Assembly (NCBI RefSeq): GCF_031921685.1
Contig: NZ_JAPDHU010000001.1
Location: 1,922,001 to 1,986,000 of the forward strand
DNA length: 64,000 bases
Reading direction: 5' to 3'
Origin: Terripilifer sp031921685
Lineage (GTDB): Bacteria; Pseudomonadota; Alphaproteobacteria; Rhizobiales; Beijerinckiaceae
Positions 8,872 to 16,398 of this stretch are shown here, piece by piece. Both the position numbers and the translations under genes were made by a program. Numbering within the stretch: the stretch's first letter is position 1; every line of letters starts with the position of its first letter. The notes under the pieces were generated by a model. It did no database searches. It was not told the origin of the DNA and worked only from the letters and a program-made list of their open reading frames with translations.

Positions 8872-9186
8872 ATGAACGATGTCGTGCGCCGTTTCGCCAG
8901 TTTTCGCGAATTCTATCCGTTCTATCTCACCGAACATGCCAATCGCACCTCGCGCCGTCTGCACTTCATCGGCAGTTGCGGTGTGCTGGCGCTGATCGTC
9001 GTGGCGATCCTGCGCGGCAATGGCTGGTGGCTGCTCGCCGCGCTCGTCTGCGGCTATGGCTTCGCCTGGATCGGCCATTTCTTCTTTGAAAAGAACCGCC
9101 CGGCCACATTCAAACATCCGATCTATTCGCTGATGGGCGACTGGGTGATGTTCTGGCAGGTTTTGACCGGCAAGGTGAAACTGTAG
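8872..9186 (+). CDS. DUF962 / Mpo1-like membrane protein
   Basis: 104 residues with the DUF962 signature: an early histidine segment (YLTEHANRTSRRLHFIG), two hydrophobic helices (about 37-50 and 53-68) and the conserved WIGHFFFEKNRPATFKHPIY near the C-terminus. The yeast member Mpo1 is an Fe(II)-dependent dioxygenase acting in 2-hydroxy fatty acid oxidation; whether small bacterial homologues share this is not established, but the paired histidines are present here. AGGAGG lies just before the ATG. It stands alone between terminator-like hairpins. Confidence 0.88.
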   Translation: MNDVVRRFASFREFYPFYLTEHANRTSRRLHFIGSCGVLALIVVAILRGNGWWLLAALVCGYGFAWIGHFFFEKNRPATFKHPIYSLMGDWVMFWQVLTGKVKL

Positions 9187-9208
9187 TCGAGAACTTCGGG
9201 GTGTTTGC

Positions 9209-9233
9209 GGTCGTTTCCGATGCCGAAACGGCC
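9209..9233 (+). terminator. Hairpin downstream of DUF962 gene
   Basis: GGTCGTTTC (9209-9217) pairs with GAAACGGCC (9225-9233), including one T-G wobble, across CGATGCC. There is no T-run, so it may be a weak or factor-dependent terminator. Confidence 0.4.
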
Positions 9234-9308
9234 GATACGTCAACCATTCCGTCACCATGGGCGCCATAAACTCCGGCCAGAAAACAGCCGCTTGGATGCA
9301 TCAGCCGC

Positions 9309-9896
9309 ATGGACACTCCGGTTTCGCACGAACTGTTTCCCCATGTCCGTATCGTGCTTGGCATGGTCATCGGCCTTGGCATCACCCGCATGCTGGCCGG
9401 TGTCGCCGGCTTCATCCAGCATCCCGGTCGTTACAAGGTTTCGCTGCTCCACATGCTGTGGGCTGTGTCGATCCTGGTCGAACTGATCCTGTTCTGGTGG
9501 TGGGAGTTCGGGCTCAGCCGCATCGATCGCTGGACCTTCGGTATCTTCATCTTCGTGATCGGCTATGCGGTGGTGCTGTATCTGCTGGCCGCGCTGCTGT
9601 TTCCGGACAATATCGCCGAATATGGCGGCTACGAGGATTTCTTTCTCAAACGACGACATTGGTTCTTCGCCATCCTCGGCACGACCTTCGTGTTCGATGT
9701 GATCGACACACTGATCAAGGGGGCGGATTACTTCACGCGTCTCAGCGTCGATTATCTGGTGCAGGTGCCGATTGGCTTGGCGCTCTGCATCGTCGGTTGG
9801 ATTTCGGCCAACCGCAATGTGCAGATCGCGGTGGCGCTCGTTCACTTGACCTATCAGGCCTATTGGATCGTGCGCGTTTACAACACGATGCATTGA
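9309..9896 (+). CDS. Multi-pass membrane protein, unknown function
   Basis: 195 residues with about six hydrophobic segments (roughly 12-34, 44-65, 73-98, 112-128, 145-165 and 168-185) and a short acidic loop (NIAEYGGYEDFFLKRRH) between helices 3 and 4. There is no signal peptide, catalytic motif or known transporter signature that I can recognise. The ATG at 9309 has only a weak upstream purine stretch. The gene lies alone between the DUF962 gene and the convergent flavin-reductase gene, so context gives no function. Conserved hypothetical inner-membrane protein is the most that can be said. Confidence 0.75.
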   Translation: MDTPVSHELFPHVRIVLGMVIGLGITRMLAGVAGFIQHPGRYKVSLLHMLWAVSILVELILFWWWEFGLSRIDRWTFGIFIFVIGYAVVLYLLAALLFPDNIAEYGGYEDFFLKRRHWFFAILGTTFVFDVIDTLIKGADYFTRLSVDYLVQVPIGLALCIVGWISANRNVQIAVALVHLTYQAYWIVRVYNTMH

Positions 9897-9926
9897 AGCA
9901 TAAGCGGCGCGAGAGGCTGCCGGTCC

Positions 9927-10574
9927 TCACATGTCTTCGAAATAGCTGCGCACGCTTTTGTCGGCGGCGACAACTTCCGGTCCCTCATAGGTCATGTCGA
10001 TTTCCATTGTTTCGTAGCTGCCCGCGAACATGTTGACGTAGGGCGCGCCGCAGAAGGCAACGGGTTTTATTTTGTCCCAGAGAATGTAGCCTTTCGCATC
10101 GACGAGATCGCTGTGTACGGAGGCGCCCAGGACATTGCCGACAACCATGGTGCGGTTCAGCCAATCCTTCGTCCAAACGACCTCACATTCGAAATGGCGG
10201 GTGCATTCGAGAATGCGTGGTGGTTTGACGAAGCTCGAGGGCAGAGCCGTCAATCCAGCCTTGTCGAGTTCATTGATGCCTTTGGCGAAAGGCAAGCCGA
10301 CGACGCGCACCTTTTCGAGGATGTCGCGTTCAAAGGCGGGAAGATTGACGACGAATTGGCCTGTCTCGCGAATGTTGCTAGCCGTCTGCCCGGCCAAGGC
10401 GGTCGTAAAGGCAATATGCACGGGATTATGGACGATGCGAACGGTCGTTGCGTAGGACGCGGCATTGATACGTCCATCCTTATCGACGGTCGTAATCATC
10501 GAAGCGTGACCACCTGGCGCAAAGAGGCGATCCCAATATTTTTCCGGCTGATAGACGACATCCTCTGCGCGCAT
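9927..10574 (-). CDS. Flavin reductase-like FMN-binding protein
   Basis: 215 residues with the split-barrel flavin reductase fold: GGHASMITTVDKDGRINAAS at the N-terminus (the FMN-phosphate strand), then PVHIAFTTALAGQTASNIRE and GQFVVNLP, the order found in the flavoredoxin/flavin reductase family. It probably binds FMN and either supplies reduced flavin to a monooxygenase or reduces a small substrate directly. GAGGAAA seven bases before the ATG supports the start. It follows the Bug receptor by 50 bp on the same strand and is likely its partner. No cognate monooxygenase is adjacent; the LLM flavoprotein at 28.1 kb is too distant to pair with confidence. Confidence 0.88.
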   Translation of the reverse strand: MRAEDVVYQPEKYWDRLFAPGGHASMITTVDKDGRINAASYATTVRIVHNPVHIAFTTALAGQTASNIRETGQFVVNLPAFERDILEKVRVVGLPFAKGINELDKAGLTALPSSFVKPPRILECTRHFECEVVWTKDWLNRTMVVGNVLGASVHSDLVDAKGYILWDKIKPVAFCGAPYVNMFAGSYETMEIDMTYEGPEVVAADKSVRSYFEDM

Positions 10575-10624
10575 AAAGTTTCCTCGCGTACTGGGCTGGC
10601 TGGCTGAAGGCGTTCTCGATCAGC

Positions 10625-11620
10625 TCAATTGCGGCCGCCGAGTTTGGCAAGATCGCCATAGGCGCGCCAATCCTCGATGCTCTTTCTAAGGAATGCCTGG
10701 GCTTCATCTGGCGAGCTGGTGAACGCATCAGCACCGTTTTCAATCAGGAATTTGTGCGTTTCCTCAGTGGCGAGGATTTGGTTGATCCAGCCGTTCATCT
10801 TATCGACGATCGCCCGAGGCGTTTGTTTGGGGACCGCGATCGCCCACCAGCCTGTCAGGTCCAACTGCACGCCGGCTTGCCTGAAGGTCGGAACATCGGG
10901 AACCGAAGCCATCGGTTCGGGCGTGCTGAGTGCGATGATTTTAATGTTCCCCTTGCGGGCCTGACCGAGTGCCAGCAAAGGATCGACCAAAACATAGTCG
11001 ATCTGGTCGCCGGTCAAATCGCGCAGGCTGTCGTTGTTGGTGCGATAGTTCACGAGTGTGACGTTCACGCCCGCGACCTTTTTGAACATTTCGCCAACAA
11101 TGGTTCCTGACGTGGACGACGTTCCGTATTTCGCGGTAGTCCCCTTCTTTTGCAGCGTGTCAATAAGGTCGGATACATTTTGAATGCGGCTCTTGCCGGG
11201 CACCACGAGAAGCGTTCCTTGCTTGGTGATCGTCGCGACAAGTTGCAGTTCTTTGTCGGCGTCCACGGCCGAACCTTCGTAGAGCTGCATGTTACCAGCC
11301 AATCCGCTGCCGGCATGGATCAGGACGGCGTAGCCGTTGGGTTTTGAGCGGGCGATATATCCGGCCGCGATATTGCCCGTGGCGCCGGGCTTGTTCTCCA
11401 CGACAACGGTCGCGCCGGAAAGCCTGCCGAAACGCTCGGCAAAGTAGCGGGTTAGAATATCGGCGCCGCTTCCCACCGCATATCCCGAAACGAAATGGAC
11501 GATGTCTTGAGGGTAGTTGTCAGCCGCATTGGATATCTGCGCGTTCGAAGCCTGAAGGCCGAAGAGAACAGTGCATAGCGCGATGCTGAAGTGCCGCAAG
11601 AGGCGGCTGAGGTAAGACAT
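10625..11620 (-). CDS. Tripartite tricarboxylate transporter substrate-binding protein (Bug family)
   Basis: 331 residues. The start at ATG 11620 is chosen because GGGAGGGA lies just before it and it opens a Sec signal (SYLSRLLRHFSIALCTVLFG). The mature part has the Bug core: DIVHFVSGYAVGSGADILTR, VVENKPGATGNIAAGYIA and SKPNGYAVL. The usual PDGYT is PNGYA here, which may alter ligand contacts. It is a periplasmic receptor for an organic acid, without TctA/TctB nearby. It is first in a two-gene unit with the flavin reductase and divergent from the MmgE/PrpD gene, suggesting that the three serve one degradation route. Confidence 0.93.
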   Translation of the reverse strand: MSYLSRLLRHFSIALCTVLFGLQASNAQISNAADNYPQDIVHFVSGYAVGSGADILTRYFAERFGRLSGATVVVENKPGATGNIAAGYIARSKPNGYAVLIHAGSGLAGNMQLYEGSAVDADKELQLVATITKQGTLLVVPGKSRIQNVSDLIDTLQKKGTTAKYGTSSTSGTIVGEMFKKVAGVNVTLVNYRTNNDSLRDLTGDQIDYVLVDPLLALGQARKGNIKIIALSTPEPMASVPDVPTFRQAGVQLDLTGWWAIAVPKQTPRAIVDKMNGWINQILATEETHKFLIENGADAFTSSPDEAQAFLRKSIEDWRAYGDLAKLGGRN

Positions 11621-11729
11621 GTTCCCTCCCAGGAATGTCGTCAGTGCGTCTTTTTCGAGATGTTGACACACTCCAGATAGGCCCGCAATAAGTCAGGTGA
11701 CCGCCAAAGAGCGGTGAAAAGAGGAAACG
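11621..11729. promoter_or_regulatory. Divergent promoter region, Bug receptor / MmgE-PrpD
   Basis: 109 bp between divergent genes. A consensus -35 TTGACA is at 11663-11668 on the plus strand, with no clear -10 at the normal distance. A ribosome site (AAGAGGAAACG) precedes the plus-strand gene. No convincing dyad is seen and no regulator gene is adjacent. Confidence 0.35.
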
Positions 11730-13127
11730 ATGTCCCAACCGATAGCGCGAATCTTGGCCGAGGAGGCCATCGCCTGGAATTACGACTCGTTGGGCAAGGA
11801 CGTTGCCCATCAAGCCAAGCGTCACATCCTCGATACATTGGCGTGTGCGATTGGCGCCTACGATGCCGACCCCTGTCTTGCGTGTCGCGATGTCGCCAAG
11901 GAACTGAATCCCGCGTCTCAGGCGACTTTATTGGGAGAGAACACCAAGGTCTCGGTCTCGTCGGCGATCATCGCCAACGAAACGATGATCCGCTATCTCG
12001 ATTTCAACGACGTGCTCTACTTTCCCAAAAGTCCGGGAAAGATCGGTGGGGCGCATCCCAGCGATGCATTGGCTGCTGTCTTCGCGCTGGGCGAATGGCT
12101 GGGAGCATCCGGGCGCGATGTGATCGCCGCGACCGTTGCCGCCTATCAGGTTATCGGCCGGATCGTTGACGGTCTCGCCGAAGGTTTGACACCGATGGGT
12201 TTCCATCATGGAACGGTGATGCCGTATGGCGGCGCGGTGATCGCCGGCAGGCTTTTGAAGCTGAATGCGGAGCAGATCACCCATGCGATGGGCATCGGCG
12301 GGTCGGCCGCCGTCGGTCTTGCCGTCAATGACGCCGAAGGTGAAGAATATAACAACACAAAAAATCTGGCCGACGGTCTGATGGTGGAACGTGGCGTTCT
12401 TGGCGCTTTCCTGGCCCGGCGCGGCTTCACCGGCCCCGAGCGCATCATCGAGGGGAATAAAGGGTTTGCGCATTCGCTTTTGCGTGGGGTCGATAATTTC
12501 CATTTGAAGCCGTCGCCGAACGAACCCTACATCATGCAGGCGCGCACCAAGTTTTATCCGACGGAATCGACCAATCAGGGACATCTCTCGGCAACGAGCG
12601 AGCTGGTTCGCGCTTACGACCTGCAGCCCGAAGATATCGATGGCATCGTCGTGCGCACCAACAAGCGTGCCATCGAGCACAATGGTGATCCGGCGAAAAA
12701 ATATCCTAACAATAAGGAAACGGCCGACCACAGCGCCTATTTCATGACCGCGCTGAGCATCGTCACGCGGGGGAAAGTGACGCCATTCTCCTTCACCGAG
12801 GCGGCGTATGAAGATCCCGTTATCCGCATGCTCACCGATAAGGTCGTCCTGCAACATCTCCCCGAATACGATCCTATCCCGCCAGCGGCGGAGGTCGAAA
12901 TCCGCACGCACTCAGGGAAAGTGCTGAAGCGCCGTGTCGATCATCCCAAGGGCAATACGAACAATCGAATGAGCGATGACGATCTGCGACAGAAGTTCAT
13001 CGATTGCGCCAATGGGCGCTTCGACGATGCTGCGATTGACCGCGTCGTCGACATCTGTTTTTCGCTGGAAAAGCAGACGTCGATCGGCGAATTGATGCAA
13101 TCGCTGGCATTTGCCGAGCCGCGATGA
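11730..13127 (+). CDS. MmgE/PrpD family protein (2-methylcitrate dehydratase-like)
   Basis: 465 residues, the family length. The N-terminal helical domain carries the marker AKRHILDTLACAIGAYDADP and, further on, RYLDFNDVLY and GGAHPSDALAAVFALGEWLG, where the Asp/His segments line the active site. The C-terminal alpha/beta domain includes ARTKFYPTEST and FMTALSIVTRGKVTP. Characterised members dehydrate 2-methylcitrate or isomerise/decarboxylate related tricarboxylates; PrpD proper is recognised by its prpBC neighbours, which are absent. The substrate is therefore probably another carboxylic acid taken up by the divergent Bug receptor. It ends 9 bp from the convergent stop codon of the ThDP enzyme. 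Confidence 0.92.
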   Translation: MSQPIARILAEEAIAWNYDSLGKDVAHQAKRHILDTLACAIGAYDADPCLACRDVAKELNPASQATLLGENTKVSVSSAIIANETMIRYLDFNDVLYFPKSPGKIGGAHPSDALAAVFALGEWLGASGRDVIAATVAAYQVIGRIVDGLAEGLTPMGFHHGTVMPYGGAVIAGRLLKLNAEQITHAMGIGGSAAVGLAVNDAEGEEYNNTKNLADGLMVERGVLGAFLARRGFTGPERIIEGNKGFAHSLLRGVDNFHLKPSPNEPYIMQARTKFYPTESTNQGHLSATSELVRAYDLQPEDIDGIVVRTNKRAIEHNGDPAKKYPNNKETADHSAYFMTALSIVTRGKVTPFSFTEAAYEDPVIRMLTDKVVLQHLPEYDPIPPAAEVEIRTHSGKVLKRRVDHPKGNTNNRMSDDDLRQKFIDCANGRFDDAAIDRVVDICFSLEKQTSIGELMQSLAFAEPR

Positions 13128-13136
13128 TCACTGTGG

Positions 13137-14885
13137 TTAGACGGGAACAGGCCCCGGCACGCGCACGGCGATGACGGCTGGTGAGCCCTTGCGTGTTTGC
13201 CGCAAGCCTTCTTCCAGCGCGGGTGCCACATCGGCGGTTTCGGTGACCATGCGGCCATAACCGCCGTTGGCTTCCGCCAGTTTGGCGAAGTCCGGCGGCG
13301 GATCGAAAATGCCGCCGCTGTAATTGTCAGATCCCACTGCGACGCCTTGCGGATACATGCGTTTCAAGCCGGTCGTGCCGGTTGAATAGCTGCCGTTGAC
13401 GAAGACGACGGAGAGATAGGGCGCCTTATGATAGTTCGCCGCCCAAAGGGCGGCCATCGGCGTGCCGAACATGAAATAGCCGTCGCCGCTTGCCAGCACG
13501 ACATCGCGATCGGGCGCCGTCAGTTTGGCGCCGAAGGCGGCGCCCGAGCCCCAGCCGCCGGAACTGCCGCCGCTGCGGAAATAGCTGCCGCTTGTCTGAC
13601 GATGCGCATAGGCGCGCACGAAATCGGCGTTGCTGATGGCATCGTTGAGCAGCACCGCCTCTGGGCTCAGAAGGCGGCCGAGTTCATGGGCGACATAGCA
13701 GCCATTGGGACGGCTTTGCTTGGCCGCTTCAGCGGCTTGCTGTTCGAGGTCCGCATCGATCTCGCGCTTGCGTGTCGCCAACTTCTCGCGCCTTAAGGCG
13801 ATGCGATCGAGCGCGCTTTTGTCGAGCAGCTTTTCGGCTTCGGCGTGGACTGCGCGCAAGGTGAGCGCCACATTGGCGGGTGACCAGATGTCGGCGCGAT
13901 ATTCCATCGTCTTATAGCGCGATTGAACGGGATCGGTGCCGATCCAGGCAATTTTGGCATTGGCAGGGGGTGACTCGCGGCCGGGAATGAAGGGCGCGAC
14001 GACATCCAGCATGAGCAGGACGTCGGCATCGCGCGAGCGCGCGCCGGTGCCGAAATGGGCATGGGTGTGGGGGAAGTTCATGCGGTCGGCGCCGGCATTC
14101 TCGGCAATCGGCAAAGCGAGAAGCTCCGACAATCGCACCAGTTCCGCGACGGCCGCGGGATCGCGACCGGAACGTTCGACGAAGACCAGCGGATTATGCG
14201 CATTGACCAGCCAGCGGGCGATGTCGCGGGCATCCTCCGGCGCCGGGGCCACCGGGCGCGCGATGCCCAATTGCGCTGCTGTCGGGAAATGCGACTCGCC
14301 GCCCGTGCGCAACATGGCGGTTTCGCGTGGGATCGACAGATAGACCGGGCCGCGTGCCTCGCTCATGGCGATCTGCAACAGGCGGCTGACGATGAGGCCG
14401 GGATTGTCCTGATGTTCGAGCCGATGATCGGCCTTGGTATAGTCGCGCACGATGCCGTTCTGGTCGCGCGGCTCCTGATGCCATTGCACGAGGGAGTCGC
14501 GCGCGCCGGGCATCGAGCCCGGGAAGGCGCGCGGGCCCGTGCCGCCCATGATCAGAACCGGATAGCCGCCGCGCCAAGCGGTGTGCAAAGCCGCGCCATA
14601 GTGAAACGTGCCGACATCGACGTGAACGATCGCGGCGGCGGGGCGGCCACTGATCATGGTCGAGCCGAGAGCGGCGTTCAAAGCGACGGATTCATGCACC
14701 ATGGTGACGAGCTTGGGGGCTGGCGTGCCGCGCTGCTCGGCCTTGGCGATCGCTTCTTGAAAGAAATTGATCTCGGTGCCCGAGACGAAGAAGAGATGAT
14801 CGATGCCGCCCTGTTTCATCGCCGCGACGACGGCGTCGGACCATTCGTCGGTCTTGCAGGTCTGCCAGAAATTATCCGTGCTCAT
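13137..14885 (-). CDS. Thiamine diphosphate-dependent enzyme (acetolactate synthase/decarboxylase superfamily)
   Basis: 582 residues from ATG 14885 (an in-frame GTG at 14891 is an alternative). Three-domain ThDP architecture: an N-terminal Pyr domain with the catalytic glutamate (TMVHESVALNAALGS), a middle domain (about 210-340), and a C-terminal PP domain with the ThDP/Mg motif starting SGDGYFMFGTP and ending at FVNGS. Close relatives are annotated only as thiamine pyrophosphate-requiring proteins; carboligase, 2-oxoacid decarboxylase or oxalyl-CoA decarboxylase-like activity are all possible. Serine/glycine-rich SGSYFRSGGSSGGWGSG lies just before the PP motif. It follows a Bug receptor on the same strand with a hairpin between them, so the receptor probably delivers its substrate. 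Confidence 0.88.
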   Translation of the reverse strand: MSTDNFWQTCKTDEWSDAVVAAMKQGGIDHLFFVSGTEINFFQEAIAKAEQRGTPAPKLVTMVHESVALNAALGSTMISGRPAAAIVHVDVGTFHYGAALHTAWRGGYPVLIMGGTGPRAFPGSMPGARDSLVQWHQEPRDQNGIVRDYTKADHRLEHQDNPGLIVSRLLQIAMSEARGPVYLSIPRETAMLRTGGESHFPTAAQLGIARPVAPAPEDARDIARWLVNAHNPLVFVERSGRDPAAVAELVRLSELLALPIAENAGADRMNFPHTHAHFGTGARSRDADVLLMLDVVAPFIPGRESPPANAKIAWIGTDPVQSRYKTMEYRADIWSPANVALTLRAVHAEAEKLLDKSALDRIALRREKLATRKREIDADLEQQAAEAAKQSRPNGCYVAHELGRLLSPEAVLLNDAISNADFVRAYAHRQTSGSYFRSGGSSGGWGSGAAFGAKLTAPDRDVVLASGDGYFMFGTPMAALWAANYHKAPYLSVVFVNGSYSTGTTGLKRMYPQGVAVGSDNYSGGIFDPPPDFAKLAEANGGYGRMVTETADVAPALEEGLRQTRKGSPAVIAVRVPGPVPV

Positions 14886-14914
14886 TTCCACCCACTCTTA
14901 TTATTGTGTTTGTT

Positions 14915-14939
14915 GGCGCGCGCGAAGGTTTCGCGCGCC
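14915..14939 (-). promoter_or_regulatory. Intercistronic hairpin between Bug and ThDP genes
   Basis: CGCGCGAA (14919-14926) and TTCGCGCG (14930-14937) form a GC-rich stem in the 76-bp gap. On the transcribed minus strand no T-run follows, so a role in mRNA stability or partial attenuation (more receptor than enzyme) is more likely than full termination. Confidence 0.45.
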
Positions 14940-14961
14940 CACGTCTTTTGATGCCGAAGTC

Positions 14962-15933
14962 TTACTCGGCCTTGATGCCTTTGCTGCGGATCAGCGGTTC
15001 CCAGCGGGCGAATTCGTCATTCAGCAGTTTGTCGAATTCGGCGGGTGTCGAGCCGACGGGGTCGATGCCGAGACTGTTCATGCGCTCGACCACGGCCGGG
15101 TCCTTCAGCGCGATGACCGTGTCCTTGTGAATCTTCTCGACGATCGGTTGCGGCGTGCCTTTCGGGACCATCAATCCGCTGAGCGCATAGACCTGGATAT
15201 TGGGATAGCCGAGTTCGGCGAAAGTCGGCGTGTCGGGAAATTTGTCGGAGCGTTTCGCCGCCGCAATGGCAATGGGCGTGACGCCAGGCGTGCTCTTCAT
15301 CGAGTTCGCTGCTTCAGGCACGAGGGCCAGAGTCAATTCCACTTCGCCGCGCGAAAAGGCTTCGACCGACGGCGCGCTGCCGCGATAAGGCACATGGATC
15401 AGGTCGATCTTGGCTTCTTCGGCGAAGAGCGCCACGCCGAGATGGCCGGACAGCCCTATGCCGGCTGAGCCGTAACGGACCTTGCCGGGATGCGCCTTGG
15501 CATAGTCGATCAATTCCTTGAGCGTCTTGACGGGCAAAGCGCTGCTGGCAAGCAGAACGTTCGGCGTCTGCCCGAGGACGGTGATCGGGATGAAGGCATC
15601 GCGCCCATAGGGCACTTTGTCCCGCAGCAGATGGGTCATCACGTTCCCAGCCAGCGTGCCGAGCAACAAGGTGTAGCCATCGGCGGGGGCGCGGGCCACG
15701 GCCTCGCTGCCGATCACGCCGCTCGCACCCGTGCGGTTTTCGACGATGACGGTCTGGCCCCATTGCTTGGAAAGCTGATTGGCGACCAGGCGCGCGGTGA
15801 TGTCGGTCGCGCCGGCGGGAGGGAAGGGCACGATCAGGCGGACGTTATTGTTAGGATAGTTTTGTCCCATCGCGGTGCCAGCGAGTGGCAAGCTCACAGC
15901 CGCTCCGATGAGTATGCGCCTAACCCAATTCAT
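14962..15933 (-). CDS. Tripartite tricarboxylate transporter substrate-binding protein (Bug family)
   Basis: 323 residues from ATG 15933, preceded by GGGGGAAAC. Sec signal residues 1-22 (VRRILIGAAVSLPLAGTAMG, cleavage before QNYPNN). The Bug fold is canonical: VRLIVPFPPAGATDITARLV, VVENRTGASGVIG-type loop (VIVENRTGASGVIGSEAVAR) and APADGYTLLLGTLAG, then IHVPYRGSAPSVEAFSRGEV. It is a periplasmic receptor for a carboxylate or aromatic acid; the membrane subunits are not in the window. It is followed on the same strand by the ThDP enzyme, the probable metabolic partner. Confidence 0.94.
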   Translation of the reverse strand: MNWVRRILIGAAVSLPLAGTAMGQNYPNNNVRLIVPFPPAGATDITARLVANQLSKQWGQTVIVENRTGASGVIGSEAVARAPADGYTLLLGTLAGNVMTHLLRDKVPYGRDAFIPITVLGQTPNVLLASSALPVKTLKELIDYAKAHPGKVRYGSAGIGLSGHLGVALFAEEAKIDLIHVPYRGSAPSVEAFSRGEVELTLALVPEAANSMKSTPGVTPIAIAAAKRSDKFPDTPTFAELGYPNIQVYALSGLMVPKGTPQPIVEKIHKDTVIALKDPAVVERMNSLGIDPVGSTPAEFDKLLNDEFARWEPLIRSKGIKAE

Positions 15934-16398
15934 TTTGTTTCCCCCAATGTTGCTGCGGCAAGATTTCTCCGGCGAGATTTCTCCGGTACCGGCGCCGTGC
16001 CAACGCGGCGCCGCAAAGTGGCCGATCAGGTCGTGCACCGCAAGTCCAAAGGGGCATCTTCATGATGTCGAATTGAGCAAACTGCCTTGCTCGTGTCTGG
16101 CATGCCGCTCGACGGCAATGTGCTGTTCGCGATGGTCGCGGAGATGAGATGCCGTTCGTGTGCCTAAGCCGATTTTGAGGTGATATTTGACCGCGAGCAA
16201 AATTCGGCCGGCGGCGTCGCTGGAAGCGGTTGTTTCAGCGTGGGCTTGCCGATATCAAACGATCGCACCCGATGAGCAAGCTCCGGGGCGGTTTCGATTG
16301 GGGAGGATGCGCTGAAGATGATCTCGTTCATCAAACGCAACACGGACGCTGTCGCGCCTTTCGCGACTGATTTACAAGCTCTTTTCTAAGAGGTCGCC
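15934..16398. other. 465-bp gap without a supported gene; short tandem repeat
   Basis: Upstream of two divergent transcription units. It holds a 12-bp direct repeat AGATTTCTCCGG at 15961-15972 and 15975-15986 separated by CG. On the minus strand, short open segments such as SHLRDHREQHIAVERHARHE (near 16060-16145) look protein-like but have no start, length or recognisable family; they might be the decayed end of a regulator. A 23-codon plus-strand peptide (16318-16389) ends in frame just before the E1 gene start and is probably chance. No terminator or clear promoter is seen. Confidence 0.4.

Noticed and set aside
16318..16389. 23-residue leader peptide before the E1 gene
   Set aside because: In frame with E1 and stopped by TAA 16387, but it has no run of regulatory codons, and no attenuator hairpin follows.
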